Source of the DNA: an uncultured Lysobacteraceae bacterium
GTDB taxonomy: Bacteria; Pseudomonadota; Gammaproteobacteria; Xanthomonadales; Xanthomonadaceae
DNA: 64,000 bases
Direction of reading: 5' to 3'
NCBI GenBank assembly: GCA_902825775.1
Contig: CADECF010000002.1
Location: 1-64,000, forward strand
The position numbers and the translations under genes were made by a program. Under the pieces are notes generated by a model. It searched no databases. It was not told the origin of the DNA and saw nothing but the letters and a program-made list of their open reading frames with translations. The stretch's first letter is position 1, and every line of letters begins with the position of its first letter. Below, in pieces: positions 19,296-28,207 of this stretch.

Positions 19296-19363
19296 GTAGA
19301 GCGGAGCTTGCTCCGCTGCTCTTCAAGCGGGACAAGAAAGCAGCGGAGCAAGCTCCGCTCTAC
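19296..19363. repeat. GTAG-type REP inverted pair between convergent glucosidase genes
   Basis: Arms GTAGAGCGGAGCTTGCTCCG and its inverse flank a short spacer. It is the same family as 4242-4314 and 46743-46806, with GCGG replacing GTCG and compensating changes in the stem. The right-hand CTAC (19360-19363) overlaps the stop codon of the leftward GH13 gene. The palindrome may also act as a terminator between the convergent genes. Confidence 0.93.
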
Positions 19364-20997
19364 AAAACAAGACTCTCGCGTGAACTGATAGATTCCGCGA
19401 ACAAAACGCCGCGCGCAGGGAGCGACAGTCGAGCGTGCTCGATGCGGCCACTGGTCAGCCCGTGGCTGTCGATCGGGCGCAGATGGGTACTGGCGGGCAG
19501 TGACCAGTGAGCCGCTGACGACGACAGGTTGAAGGCGATGAGCAAGCTCGTGCCATCGTGCTCGCGGGTGAACGCGAGAATCGGTTCCGGCGCATCGAGA
19601 AAACGTATGTCGCCATACAGCAGCGCCGGCAACGTCTTGCGCCAGCGCAGGAATTCGCGCGTGGCATTGAGCACGGAGCCGGCGTCCGCGTCCTGCGCCG
19701 CGACGTTGCGCGCGCGGTGCTCGGGCGGAATCGGCAGCCACGGCTCGCCCCGGCTGAATCCGGCATCGTCGTCGGCGGTCCACGGCATCGGCGTGCGGCA
19801 GCCGTCGCGGCCCTTGAAGTTCGGCCAGAACGCGACGCCGTAGGGGTCGCGCAGCGCCTCGTACGGGACTTCGGCCTCGCCCAAGCCCAATTCCTCGCCT
19901 TGATACAGGCAGACGGAGCCGCGCAGCGAGCACACCAGCGCGATCAGCTGCTTGGCGAAGGCGTCGTCGTCGGCGCCGCCCCAGCGGGTGACCGCGCGCT
20001 GCACGTCGTGATTGGAGATCGCCCAGCACGGCCACCCGTCGGCCATCTTGGCTTCCAGATCCTCGACCGTGCCGCGGATGTAGGCGGCGCTGAAATCTTC
20101 GGTCAGCAACTCGAAGCTGTAACCCATGTGCAGGCGTCGGTCGTTGACGTATTCGCCCATGGTGGCCAGCGAATCCTCCGACGAGATCTCGCCGAGCGTG
20201 GCCGCCTGCGGATAGCGGTCTATCAGCGCGCGCAGTTCCTCGAGGAACTGCAGGTTTTCGGGCTGAGTGTTGTTGTGGTGGTGATATTGGAACGCGTAGG
20301 GGTTGTCGGCGCTGAAGCCGCGGCCCTGGCGCAACTCCGGCGGTTTGGCGGGGTTGTCGCGCAATTGCCGGTCGTGGAAGCAGAAGTTGATCGCATCAAG
20401 GCGCAGCCCGTCGACGCCTTTGTCCAGCCAGAATTTGACGTTGTCCAGCGTCGCTTCGCGCACCGCCGGGTTGTGGAAGTTGAGATCCGGCTGCGAGGCG
20501 AGAAAATTGTGCAGGAAGTATTGCCCGCGGCGCGGTTCCCATTTCCAAGCCACGCCGCCGAAGATCGACAGCCAGTTGTTGGGCGGCGTACCGTCGGGTC
20601 GGGGATCGGCCCAGACGTACCAGTCGGCTTTGTCGTTGTTGCGGTTGGCGCGGCTCTGCCGGAACCAGTCGTGCTCGATCGAGGTGTGGCTGAGCACCTG
20701 GTCGATCATCACCCGGATGCCGAGCGCATGCGCCTTGACCAGCAGCCGGTCGAAATCGGCGAGCGTGCCGAATAGCGGATCGACGTCGCGGTAGTCGGCG
20801 ATGTCGTAACCGAAATCGGCCATCGGCGATTTGAAGAATGGCGAGATCCAGATCGCATCGACGCCCAGGCTGGCGATGTAGTCGAGCTTCGCGACGATGC
20901 CCGGCAGGTCGCCGACGCCGTTGCCGTCGGTATCCATGAAGCTACGCGGGTAGATCTGGTAGATCACCGCGCCACGCCACCAGGGCAACGTCGCCAT
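19360..20997 (-). CDS. Cytoplasmic GH13 alpha-glucosidase (XgtA-like)
   Basis: This 545-residue enzyme lacks a signal peptide and should act in the cytoplasm on imported maltose and maltodextrins. It begins MATLPWWRGAVIYQIYPRSF, the start seen in Xanthomonas alpha-glucosidases that also transglucosylate (XgtA type). GH13 motifs are DQVLSH, the nucleophile in DGLRLDAINF, the acid Glu in ATLGEISSED and the Asp in AISNHDVQRA. ATG 20997 was chosen over upstream starts because of the conserved N-terminus and a GGGGAG just before it. The TAG stop at 19360-19362 is part of the GTAG end of a REP element, so the C-terminus was probably reset by that insertion. It is transcribed from the operator-like site 2 region. 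Confidence 0.92.
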   Translation of the reverse strand: MATLPWWRGAVIYQIYPRSFMDTDGNGVGDLPGIVAKLDYIASLGVDAIWISPFFKSPMADFGYDIADYRDVDPLFGTLADFDRLLVKAHALGIRVMIDQVLSHTSIEHDWFRQSRANRNNDKADWYVWADPRPDGTPPNNWLSIFGGVAWKWEPRRGQYFLHNFLASQPDLNFHNPAVREATLDNVKFWLDKGVDGLRLDAINFCFHDRQLRDNPAKPPELRQGRGFSADNPYAFQYHHHNNTQPENLQFLEELRALIDRYPQAATLGEISSEDSLATMGEYVNDRRLHMGYSFELLTEDFSAAYIRGTVEDLEAKMADGWPCWAISNHDVQRAVTRWGGADDDAFAKQLIALVCSLRGSVCLYQGEELGLGEAEVPYEALRDPYGVAFWPNFKGRDGCRTPMPWTADDDAGFSRGEPWLPIPPEHRARNVAAQDADAGSVLNATREFLRWRKTLPALLYGDIRFLDAPEPILAFTREHDGTSLLIAFNLSSSAAHWSLPASTHLRPIDSHGLTSGRIEHARLSLPARGVLFAESISSRESLVL

Positions 20998-21058
20998 TCC
21001 ACTCCCCATCCTGCATCGAAAAAAACCGCGTGCCGTCATGGCGCGCTTCGCGGAGCGC

Positions 21059-21124
21059 CACTATTCCACAGCCGCGCCCGCGGGCGGCGGCCGGAGCAAG
21101 CATGACGGCATGAATACGTATGCA
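21059..21124 (-). promoter_or_regulatory. Operator-like site 2 and promoter element, GH13 / six-hairpin glycosidase divergent region
   Basis: CATGAATACGTATGCA (21109-21124) is the exact inverse of the 16-mer at 14037-14052. Reading leftward, the word GTGGAATAGTG (21059-21069) follows after 39 bases, the same arrangement and spacing as upstream of the amylase. Reading rightward, GCGACTACCATGGCC follows after 22 bases, matching the receptor side of site 1. Both divergent regions therefore share one promoter architecture. Confidence 0.75.
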
Positions 21125-21246
21125 GCAAGGCCGTGCCGCGAGGCTTGCGACTACCATGGCCCGCAGCGCCACTGCAGGGTTGCGGCAACGGCGGTGCGCA
21201 TGCAGCATCGCGATGCTGGAACCGCGATCCCTATCGGAGCCCCTCC

Positions 21247-23457
21247 TTGTCGATCCGCAACATCGTTTCGTCGTTGCAGACAGCGCTGCTGCTGGCCAGC
21301 GCGCCTGCCGTCGCCAGCGAATGGCGCGATTCGGTCACGTGGCAAGACCGCAGCGCTGCGATGGAAGCGATCGGCGACGGCCGTTATCGGTTGCAGGCGA
21401 GTGGGGAAAGCGAACCGGCAGTGCCGCGCTTGATTCAGGCGCAGCCGTTGCGCAGCGACACCGCCAGCCCCTTGTTCGATGGCCTGTTCGCGCTCGCGCA
21501 GCAGGAGCTGCAGCAGAACAGGGTCGACGCGATCCGCGACGGCGCCTTCGATCACGGCAAGCCCTTGCCCTGCGACTGTTTCCAGACTGGCGCCAAATGG
21601 CCCTACGTCTGGACTCGCGACCTCAGTTATTCGGCGGACCTCGCGCTGGCCCGCCTCGATCCGGAACGCACCAAGCGCTCATTGCGCTTCAAGCTCTCCG
21701 ATATCCGCGGCACGGGCGTCGGGCAAGGGCTGTATGTAGCGCAGGACACCGGCTCGGGCGGCAGCTGGCCGATCAGCACCGATCGCGTGGTCTGGTTCCT
21801 CGGCGCGCGTCACCTGCTCGACGATCCCGTCTTCGCCGACGAAACCTGGCGCGCGTTGCGCGACACGCTGGCGCAGGACCGCATCTACGCTTTCGATCGC
21901 GCGGTCGGCCTGTACCGCGGCGAGACTTCGTTCCTGGATTGGCGCGAGCAGACCTATCCGGCATGGACGGCGAACGATGTGGTGTTCATCGCCGAATCGT
22001 TCGCGTTGTCGACCAATGCGCTGCACTACCAGGCGTTGCAGTTCGCGGCGGAATTGGCGGCGCAGCGCGGCGATGCCGATGCCGCGACGTCGTACCGCGA
22101 GCAGGCGCGCGCGCTGGCGCAGGCGATCGACCAGCGTTTCTGGAACCAACGCCGCGGCATGTACATGAGCTATATCGGCGCCGCCACGCATCCGGTGCCG
22201 TTCGAGGCCTACGATCTGCTCGGTATTTCGCTGGCGACATTGTCAGGCGCAGTGCCTGAAGCGCGTGCGCGCGCGGCGCTGGCCAACTATCCAGCCACGC
22301 CGGCCGGCAGTCCGGTGATCTGGCCGCAGCAGCCAGGCATCGCCATCTACCATAATCGCGCCATCTGGCCGTTCGTCAGCGCTTATGCGCTCAAGGCGGC
22401 GCGGCGTACGAATTCGCCCGAACGCATCGCGCACGAACTTCGCTCGATCCTGCGCGGCGCGGCGCTGGCCGGTTCGCACATGGAGAATTACGAATTCCTG
22501 AGCCAGCGCGTGCATGTCGAAGACGGCAAGCTCAGCGGCCCGGTGGTGAATTCTCCGCGCCAGTTGTGGTCGGTGGCAGGGGCATTGGATGCGGTGATCG
22601 AAGGCGTATTCGGACTCGAAGCCGATGGCTCGGTAGCGCCGCGGCTGCCGACATCGCTGGTGCCGATGCTGTTCGGCGATCGCGACACGATCCGATTGCA
22701 GTTGCAGGACCGCAGCATCGCGCTGCGGCGCCCGCGCAGCATCGACGGCAATCTGCTCGTCGCCGGCGCGGTGCGCCGCAACGGCGGCGAGACCGTCGTC
22801 GAACTGGTGCCCAAGCATGTGCCCGCGTCGCCGCTTAGGATGGACGAACATTTCGCGCCGCCATCGCCACCGGCGCCTGTCGCACGCCTGAGCGGCGATG
22901 TCTGGCAGTTGGATACCGCAGACGCGGATACGCTATACGTCGATGGCGCTTCGCGCGGCGCGGTGGCCGGCAAGACGACCCTGCCGGCGAGCAGGCTGCA
23001 GCAATGCATCAGCACCACCCGCAGTGGTGGCGACGGCATCGAATCGCTGCACAGCCCCACGCTTTGCCTCGGCGAAGCCGCCACGGTCGCCGGCGCCTGG
23101 CCGCGACGTTGGACGGCGCCGCACGATGGCCGCTATCGCGCCAGGTTGCTTTACGACAATGCGCACGGGCCGATCAACACCGGCGTCACCGCGGCGGTGA
23201 AGCGTTTGTCGATCCGCTGCGAAGCTCAACCGGAGCAGGTCGTGCCCATCGTCATGCCGCACAGCGACGGATCGGAACGCTCGACCAATGCCGTGTTCTC
23301 CGCCAACGCCGGAAAAACCTGCGAGTTCGCATTGCTCGATGGCTTCAACATGAGCGATCTGCGGCATTTCGCGCGCTATACCGGCGGAGAGGGCGGCGCG
23401 AAGGGCGCGTTGAACGCGGCCGATATCGGCGCGATCGAGATCGCACGCGAACATTGA
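21247..23457 (+). CDS. Exported six-hairpin glycosidase-like protein (glycogen-debranching-like)
   Basis: This protein of about 736 residues looks like an (alpha/alpha)6 six-hairpin glycosidase, the fold of glucoamylase, trehalase and debranching glucosidase domains. Supporting segments are WPYVWTRDLSYSADLALARL (30-100 residues in), GSGGSWPISTDRVVW, TYPAWTANDVVFIAESFALS and HNRAIWPFVSAYALKAA. A beta-rich C-terminal domain of about 200 residues follows. The start is uncertain. TTG 21247 with GGAG upstream gives a clean signal peptide (SIRNIVSSLQTALLLASAPA then VASEW), whereas the first ATG at 21133 would add a non-hydrophobic 38-residue extension. It lies downstream of operator-like site 2 and upstream of the sugar transporter. 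The exact bond it cleaves is not known from sequence. Confidence 0.72.
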   Translation: MSIRNIVSSLQTALLLASAPAVASEWRDSVTWQDRSAAMEAIGDGRYRLQASGESEPAVPRLIQAQPLRSDTASPLFDGLFALAQQELQQNRVDAIRDGAFDHGKPLPCDCFQTGAKWPYVWTRDLSYSADLALARLDPERTKRSLRFKLSDIRGTGVGQGLYVAQDTGSGGSWPISTDRVVWFLGARHLLDDPVFADETWRALRDTLAQDRIYAFDRAVGLYRGETSFLDWREQTYPAWTANDVVFIAESFALSTNALHYQALQFAAELAAQRGDADAATSYREQARALAQAIDQRFWNQRRGMYMSYIGAATHPVPFEAYDLLGISLATLSGAVPEARARAALANYPATPAGSPVIWPQQPGIAIYHNRAIWPFVSAYALKAARRTNSPERIAHELRSILRGAALAGSHMENYEFLSQRVHVEDGKLSGPVVNSPRQLWSVAGALDAVIEGVFGLEADGSVAPRLPTSLVPMLFGDRDTIRLQLQDRSIALRRPRSIDGNLLVAGAVRRNGGETVVELVPKHVPASPLRMDEHFAPPSPPAPVARLSGDVWQLDTADADTLYVDGASRGAVAGKTTLPASRLQQCISTTRSGGDGIESLHSPTLCLGEAATVAGAWPRRWTAPHDGRYRARLLYDNAHGPINTGVTAAVKRLSIRCEAQPEQVVPIVMPHSDGSERSTNAVFSANAGKTCEFALLDGFNMSDLRHFARYTGGEGGAKGALNAADIGAIEIAREH

Positions 23458-23502
23458 AATGAACGCAGCCATGGAATCGCATCGAATCGCAGGATGAAGC
23501 GC

Positions 23503-24984
23503 ATGACCGAAAAACCGCAGTTGTCGTTTTGGCAGATCTGGAACATGTGTTTCGGCTTTCTCGGCATCCAGTTCGGCTTCGCGCTGCAGAACGCCAACGT
23601 CAGCCGCATCTTCCAGACGCTGGGTGCGAGCATGGACGAGATCCCGATCCTGTGGATCGCCGCGCCGCTGACGGGCCTGATCGTGCAGCCGATCGTCGGC
23701 TACCTGTCGGACCGCACCTGGACCGGGCTCGGCCGACGCCGGCCTTACTTCCTGATCGGTGCGGTGCTGGCGACGCTGGCGCTGTTCGCGATGCCGAACT
23801 CGCCGACGTTGTGGATCGCCGCCGGCCTGCTGTGGGTACTGGACGCCTCGATCAACATCTCGATGGAGCCGTTTCGCGCCTTCGTCGGCGATCAACTGCC
23901 GGCCAGGCAGCGGCCGACCGGCTATGCGATGCAGAGCTTCTTCATCGGCATCGGCTCGGTGGTCGCCAGCCTGCTGCCGTTCGTGCTCGCAAGGCTCGGC
24001 GTCGGCAATACCGCCGGTCCCGGCGAAGTGCCCGATACCGTGCGTTACGCGTTCTACTTCGGCGGCATGGTGTTGCTGCTATCCATCTTGTGGACCGTGT
24101 TGCGCACGCGCGAGTATCCGCCGCAAGCGCTCAAGGCCTGGGACGAGGCGCCGCCGCTGCAGCGGCGGCCGCTGGATGCGATGCGCGCGCGTCGCAACGG
24201 ATTGATTTGGCTTGCGGCCGGCGCGGCCGGCATCGCTGCGGTCGCCGCGTTTGCGCTCGACAAGCAGCTGTACATCCTCGCCGGTATCGTCGCCGGCTAC
24301 GGCGCAGCGCTACTGCTGTTTAGCTTGACCCGCGCGCACGGCGCCTTCGCCAGCATCATGGACGACCTGCACGACATGCCGCAGACGATGCGGCAGTTGG
24401 CGGTCGTGCAATTCTTCTCCTGGTTCGCGCTGTTCTCGATGTGGCTGTTCACCACCGCGGCGGTGACCAGCGTGCATTTCGGCAGCAGCGACACCACTTC
24501 GGCCGCCTACAACGAGGGCGCGAACTGGGTCGGCGTGCTGTTCGCCGCCTACAACGGCTTCGCCGCGGTGGCGGCGATGGTGATCCCGCTGATGGTGCGG
24601 CGCTGGGGCTTGCGCATCAGCCACCTGATCAACGCCACGCTCGGCGGACTGGGCCTGCTGTCGTTCCTGGCGATACGCGATCCGCAATGGCTGCTGCTGC
24701 CGATGGCCGGCGTCGGCTTCGCCTGGGCTTCTATCCTGTCGTTGCCGTACGCGTTGTTGTCCGACAGCGTGCCGGCCGAAAAAATGGGCGTGTTCATGGG
24801 TATCTTCAATTTCTTTATCGTGATCCCGCAACTGGTCGCGGCCAGTCTGCTCGGCTTCCTGCTCAAGACCTTCTTCGGCGGCGAGCCGATCCAGGCCTTG
24901 ATGATCGGCGGCATCAGCCTGATCGTCGCCGGCCTGTGCGTGCTGCGCGTACGCCACCCGGTGCTGCAGGCGGCGACGCCATGA
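23503..24984 (+). CDS. MFS maltose/malto-oligosaccharide transporter
   Basis: This 493-residue inner-membrane protein has about 12 hydrophobic segments. It begins MTEKPQLSFWQIWNMCFGFL, the signature start of the glycoside-pentoside-hexuronide/SLC45-like maltose transporters of xanthomonads and Caulobacter. The loop motif GYLSDRTWTGLGRRRPYFLI between helices 2 and 3 is the MFS A-type motif. ATG 23503 has AGGA 8 bases upstream; ATG 23494 is an alternative. It would bring maltodextrins released by the periplasmic enzymes into the cytoplasm by proton symport. The stop overlaps the ATG of the next GH13 gene. Confidence 0.9.
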   Translation: MTEKPQLSFWQIWNMCFGFLGIQFGFALQNANVSRIFQTLGASMDEIPILWIAAPLTGLIVQPIVGYLSDRTWTGLGRRRPYFLIGAVLATLALFAMPNSPTLWIAAGLLWVLDASINISMEPFRAFVGDQLPARQRPTGYAMQSFFIGIGSVVASLLPFVLARLGVGNTAGPGEVPDTVRYAFYFGGMVLLLSILWTVLRTREYPPQALKAWDEAPPLQRRPLDAMRARRNGLIWLAAGAAGIAAVAAFALDKQLYILAGIVAGYGAALLLFSLTRAHGAFASIMDDLHDMPQTMRQLAVVQFFSWFALFSMWLFTTAAVTSVHFGSSDTTSAAYNEGANWVGVLFAAYNGFAAVAAMVIPLMVRRWGLRISHLINATLGGLGLLSFLAIRDPQWLLLPMAGVGFAWASILSLPYALLSDSVPAEKMGVFMGIFNFFIVIPQLVAASLLGFLLKTFFGGEPIQALMIGGISLIVAGLCVLRVRHPVLQAATP

Positions 24985-26678
24985 CGATGCGCGATATCGC
25001 CCTGATCGCAGGCGTGGCGCTGCTGGCCGGATGCGGACGCAGCGATGCGCCGACGCCCGCCGCGACCGCGAAGTCCGACAGCACCGAAGCCTATTACGGC
25101 ACGCTCGAACCGTTCGCCAGCCAAGCGGTGTACTTCGTCGTGACCGACCGTTTCGTCAATGGCGATCCGGCCAACGATCAGCGCGAGCAAGGCGGTACGC
25201 AGCGCACCTTCGATGTGCCGACCCCCGACGCGCCTGCAGGCGAGAGCGACAACATCGGCTACCTCGGCGGCGACTTCAAAGGCGTCGCCGACAACGCCGG
25301 CTACATCCGCGATATGGGCTTCGGTGCGGTGTGGATCACGCCGATCGTCGACAATCCGAACGAGGCTTTCACCGGCGGCAAGCCGATCACTTGGGGCAGC
25401 TCGCTGACCGACCGCGGCAAGACCGGCTATCACGGTTACTGGGGCGTCAATTTCTACCGGCTCGACGAGCACCTGCCGAGCGCCGGACTCGACTTCGCCG
25501 GCTTCACCCGCGCCATGCACGCGCAGAAGTTGGAAGTGGTGCTGGACATCGTCGGCAACCACGGTTCGCCGTCGTACACGATGCCCAAGCCGCAGCCGAT
25601 GTTCGGCCAGATATTCGACAAGAACAGCAAGTTGATCGCCGATCACCAGAATCTGCCGCCCGCCAAGCTCGATCCCAAGCACAATCCGCTGCACGCGTTC
25701 TACAACACCGGCGGCGGCCTGGCCGAGTTGTCCGACTTCAACGAAAACAATCCGGCGGTGCTGGAGTATCTGATCGGTGCTTACGAACAGTGGATCGGAC
25801 AGGGCGCGGATGCGTTCCGCATCGACACCATTGGCTGGATGCCGGATGCGTTCTGGCACCGCTTCACTACCCGCATCCGAGAAAAGCATCCGGGCTTCTT
25901 CATGTTCGGCGAGGCCTTCGACTACAACGCCGATAAGATCGCCAATCACACCTGGCCGCAGAACGCAGGTGTCAGCGTGCTCGATTTCCCGTTGAAACAG
26001 GGGCTGGACGAAGTGTTCGGCCGCAAGCGGGCCGGTTTCGAGCGTTTGCGCGAGCCGCTCCATCTTCAAGGCGGCCCGTATGCGAATCCCTATGAGCTGA
26101 TGACCTTCTACGACAACCACGACATGGCGCGGATGGACGCGTCCGACGAAGGTTTCATCGACGCGCACAACTGGCTGTTCACCGCGCGCGGCATCCCGGT
26201 GATCTATTACGGCTCGGAAACAGGTTTCATGCGCGGCCGCGCGGAGCATGCGGGCAACCGCAATTATTTCGGGCAGGAGCGGATCGATGCGGCGCGTACG
26301 AACCCGATCCGCGAACGGCTCAAGCGGATCGCTTTGCTGCGCGCTTCTTCAGCGGCGCTGCAGCGCGGTTTGCAGGTGAATCTGGAACTGCAGGGCGACC
26401 GCGCCGCGTTCTACCGCGTCTATCAACGCGAAGGCGAGCATCAAATCGCACTGGTGCTGCTCAACAAGGGCGATGCGCCGGCCCGATTCGAATTGCCGGA
26501 CGTGCAGCCGGGCGCGTGGCGCGGCGCGTTCGACCGCCGCGAAACTACGGTCGTCGAAGGCACGCCGCTCGCGATCGACGTGCCGGCGCACGACGTGGAA
26601 GTCCTCTTGCTCGATGAGCCGGTGTCGCTGCCTGCCTTGCGGGCGGAATTGTCGAAGACGATGACCGCTCGCCGCTGA
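24981..26678 (+). CDS. GH13 alpha-amylase/CGTase-like lipoprotein
   Basis: This 565-residue enzyme begins MTMRDIALIAGVALLAGCGR, a lipoprotein signal with Cys after LAG, so it should be membrane-anchored facing the periplasm or the surface. The catalytic domain starts at QAVYFVVTDRFVNGDPANDQ. It has GYHGYWGVNFYRLDEHLPS, VLDIVGNHGSP, the nucleophile in DAFRIDTIGW, the acid Glu in FMFGEAFDYN and the Asp in TFYDNHDMAR. The long N-terminal loops resemble cyclomaltodextrin glucanotransferases and related amylases, but the C-terminal starch-binding domain of CGTases is absent. It is translationally coupled (ATGA) to the MFS gene. Substrate class is certain; hydrolysis versus transfer is not. Confidence 0.9.
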   Translation: MTMRDIALIAGVALLAGCGRSDAPTPAATAKSDSTEAYYGTLEPFASQAVYFVVTDRFVNGDPANDQREQGGTQRTFDVPTPDAPAGESDNIGYLGGDFKGVADNAGYIRDMGFGAVWITPIVDNPNEAFTGGKPITWGSSLTDRGKTGYHGYWGVNFYRLDEHLPSAGLDFAGFTRAMHAQKLEVVLDIVGNHGSPSYTMPKPQPMFGQIFDKNSKLIADHQNLPPAKLDPKHNPLHAFYNTGGGLAELSDFNENNPAVLEYLIGAYEQWIGQGADAFRIDTIGWMPDAFWHRFTTRIREKHPGFFMFGEAFDYNADKIANHTWPQNAGVSVLDFPLKQGLDEVFGRKRAGFERLREPLHLQGGPYANPYELMTFYDNHDMARMDASDEGFIDAHNWLFTARGIPVIYYGSETGFMRGRAEHAGNRNYFGQERIDAARTNPIRERLKRIALLRASSAALQRGLQVNLELQGDRAAFYRVYQREGEHQIALVLLNKGDAPARFELPDVQPGAWRGAFDRRETTVVEGTPLAIDVPAHDVEVLLLDEPVSLPALRAELSKTMTARR

Positions 26679-26693
26679 ACGGTCTTGCCGTTC

Positions 26694-26799
26694 CTCCCCC
26701 TTTGAAAAAGGGGGATTGAGGGGGATTTGCTTTTTGCTGTGGTCTTCAAGAAGCAAGATCAAGAGCAAATCCCCCGTGGCCCCCTTTTTCAAAGGGGGC
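26694..26799. repeat. Inverted repeat rich in C- and G-runs between GH13 and lacI
   Basis: The left arm runs CCCCCTTTGAAAAAGGGGGA then GGGGGATTTGC. The right arm is GCAAATCCCCC then CCCCTTTTTCAAAGGGGG. Each arm is itself a hairpin. It lies between convergent genes and may terminate both transcripts. It is a different family from the GTAG elements. Confidence 0.85.
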
Positions 26800-26845
26800 G
26801 ACAGCAAAGGCAGGAAAGCAAAAAAGCTCGCGCCTGAAGCCGCTC

Positions 26846-27883
26846 TTACGAAGAGCTAGGCAATGTCGACCTGCGCACTACCAGCGAAGTCGGCAGGCGC
26901 AAGCTCTCGGCGCTTTCGCCGCGCACCTGCTTCATCAGCGTGTCCACCAGCAGTTCGCCGGCCAGCGTCGTGTCCTGGAATACCGTGGTCAGCGTCGGTG
27001 TGGCGATGCGCGCAGCCGGAATGTCGTCGAAGCCGATGACCGCCACGTCTTCGGGAATGCGCAGGCCATGCTCGCTGAGCGCGCGCATCGCCCCGATCGC
27101 GATCAGGTCGCTGGCGGCGAACAGCGCGTCGAAGGCGGCGCCGCGGCCCAGCAGTTCCTGTGCGGCGGCGTAACCGGAATCCTCCGAACTTTCCGCATCG
27201 ATCTGCAGTGCCGGATCCAGCGCATGCCCGGTTTCGCGCATGGCCTCATCGCAGCCCCGGTAACGATCGTGGAATTCCGGATAGTGGCTTGAGGCATCGC
27301 CGAGAAACGCCACCCGCATCCGCCCCAACCCGGCCAGATGCGCGCCGGCCAGACGCCCGCCGCCGATGTTGTCGCAGCCGATCGAGATGCCCGGCTGCTC
27401 CGGCAGTACCGCGCCCCAGCGTACGAACAGCGTGCCCTGTTCGACCAGCTTCCTCAGCTTGCCCTGGTAGGCCAGGTAATCGCCGTAACCGAGCAGGATC
27501 AGGCCGTCGGCCTTGTTGCTGTCGCCGTAATCGGCATGCCAGTCGTCGGATAGCTGTTGGAACGAGATCAGCAGGTCCTGCCCGTGGCGCGCGCAGGCGC
27601 GGGTGATCGAGCCGAGCATCGGCAGGAAGAAGGGATTGATGTGCGACTCGTCCGAAGTCGGATCCTCGAACAGCAGCAGCGCCAGCGTGCCCGAATGCTG
27701 GCGGCGCAGGCTGGAGGCGTTCTTGTCGACTTTGTAGTTGAGCTGTTCGGCGATCGCCAGCACCCGTCGCCGCGTTTCTTCGTTGACCATCGGGCTGCCG
27801 CGCAGCGCCCGCGAGACCGTCGGCTGCGAGACGCCGGCCAGGTGCGCGATGTCCAGAGATGTGGCCTTGCCCTTGATCGTCAT
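26846..27883 (-). CDS. LacI-family transcriptional regulator of the alpha-glucan locus
   Basis: This 345-residue protein starts MTIKGKATSLDIAHLAGVSQ and continues with PTVSRALRGSPMVNEETRRR, a full LacI helix-turn-helix and hinge helix region (NASSLRRQHSG follows). The effector domain is a periplasmic-binding-protein fold with AASDLIAIGAMRALSEHGL and DVAVIGFDDIPAARIATPTL. ATG 27883 is the first codon that gives a normal LacI N-terminus; the upstream open frame is not conserved-looking. It is convergent with the amylase operon. The CG-centred 16-mers at 14037 and 21109 are plausible targets, with a maltodextrin-derived inducer, by analogy to MalR-type regulators. Confidence 0.92.
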   Translation of the reverse strand: MTIKGKATSLDIAHLAGVSQPTVSRALRGSPMVNEETRRRVLAIAEQLNYKVDKNASSLRRQHSGTLALLLFEDPTSDESHINPFFLPMLGSITRACARHGQDLLISFQQLSDDWHADYGDSNKADGLILLGYGDYLAYQGKLRKLVEQGTLFVRWGAVLPEQPGISIGCDNIGGGRLAGAHLAGLGRMRVAFLGDASSHYPEFHDRYRGCDEAMRETGHALDPALQIDAESSEDSGYAAAQELLGRGAAFDALFAASDLIAIGAMRALSEHGLRIPEDVAVIGFDDIPAARIATPTLTTVFQDTTLAGELLVDTLMKQVRGESAESLRLPTSLVVRRSTLPSSS

Positions 27884-27979
27884 CGAAAGTCGGCAGAGTG
27901 CGAGTCCAGAAGCTGGCCGCATGATGCCACGGCCCCGCCGGAGCGCTCGGTGCACTGCGGCATAACGCTTTTTTTCGGC

Positions 27980-28113
27980 TAGAATCGACCCCATATAGCC
28001 AAAACCGGGTGGCCCGCGGAAACGCCGGCCGAGCGTGCGACATGAGCACTACCACCGACCACCGCTGATTCCTTCCCGAGGTCCGGAAACCGGCGCCCTC
28101 GTGGCGCTTTTTT
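27980..28113 (+). promoter_or_regulatory. Putative thrS attenuator: Thr-codon leader peptide and terminator
   Basis: A -10-like TAGAAT lies at 27980-27985. At 28042-28068 a nine-codon frame encodes MSTTTDHR and a stop, with three Thr codons in a row. It is followed by a GC hairpin GCGCC-ctcgt-GGCGC (28093-28107) and six T (28108-28113), a textbook rho-independent terminator. No rightward gene lies upstream (lacI is divergent), so this terminator can only act on the thrS transcript. A competing hairpin can form from CGAG (28077-28080) and CCGG (28083-28086) with CCGG (28090-28093) and CTCG (28098-28101), overlapping the terminator stem. The leader peptide has only a weak ribosome site. Confidence 0.65.
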
Positions 28114-28138
28114 ATTGCCCTTAGCCTTTTGGCTTTTT

Positions 28139-28207
28139 GTAGGAGCGGCTTTAGCCGTGAGCTTTTCCCAGAAAGCGACAAGAGCTGGCGGCTAAAGCCG
28201 CTCCTAC
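28139..28207. repeat. REP inverted pair between the thrS attenuator and thrS
   Basis: Arms GTAGGAGCGGCTTTAGCCG and its inverse surround a short spacer. It is the GTAGGAGCGG variant of the GTGGGAGCGG family found at 32887, 40884, 50355, 52308 and 52962. It lies in the 5' leader of thrS, so the mRNA will carry the hairpin. Confidence 0.92.
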
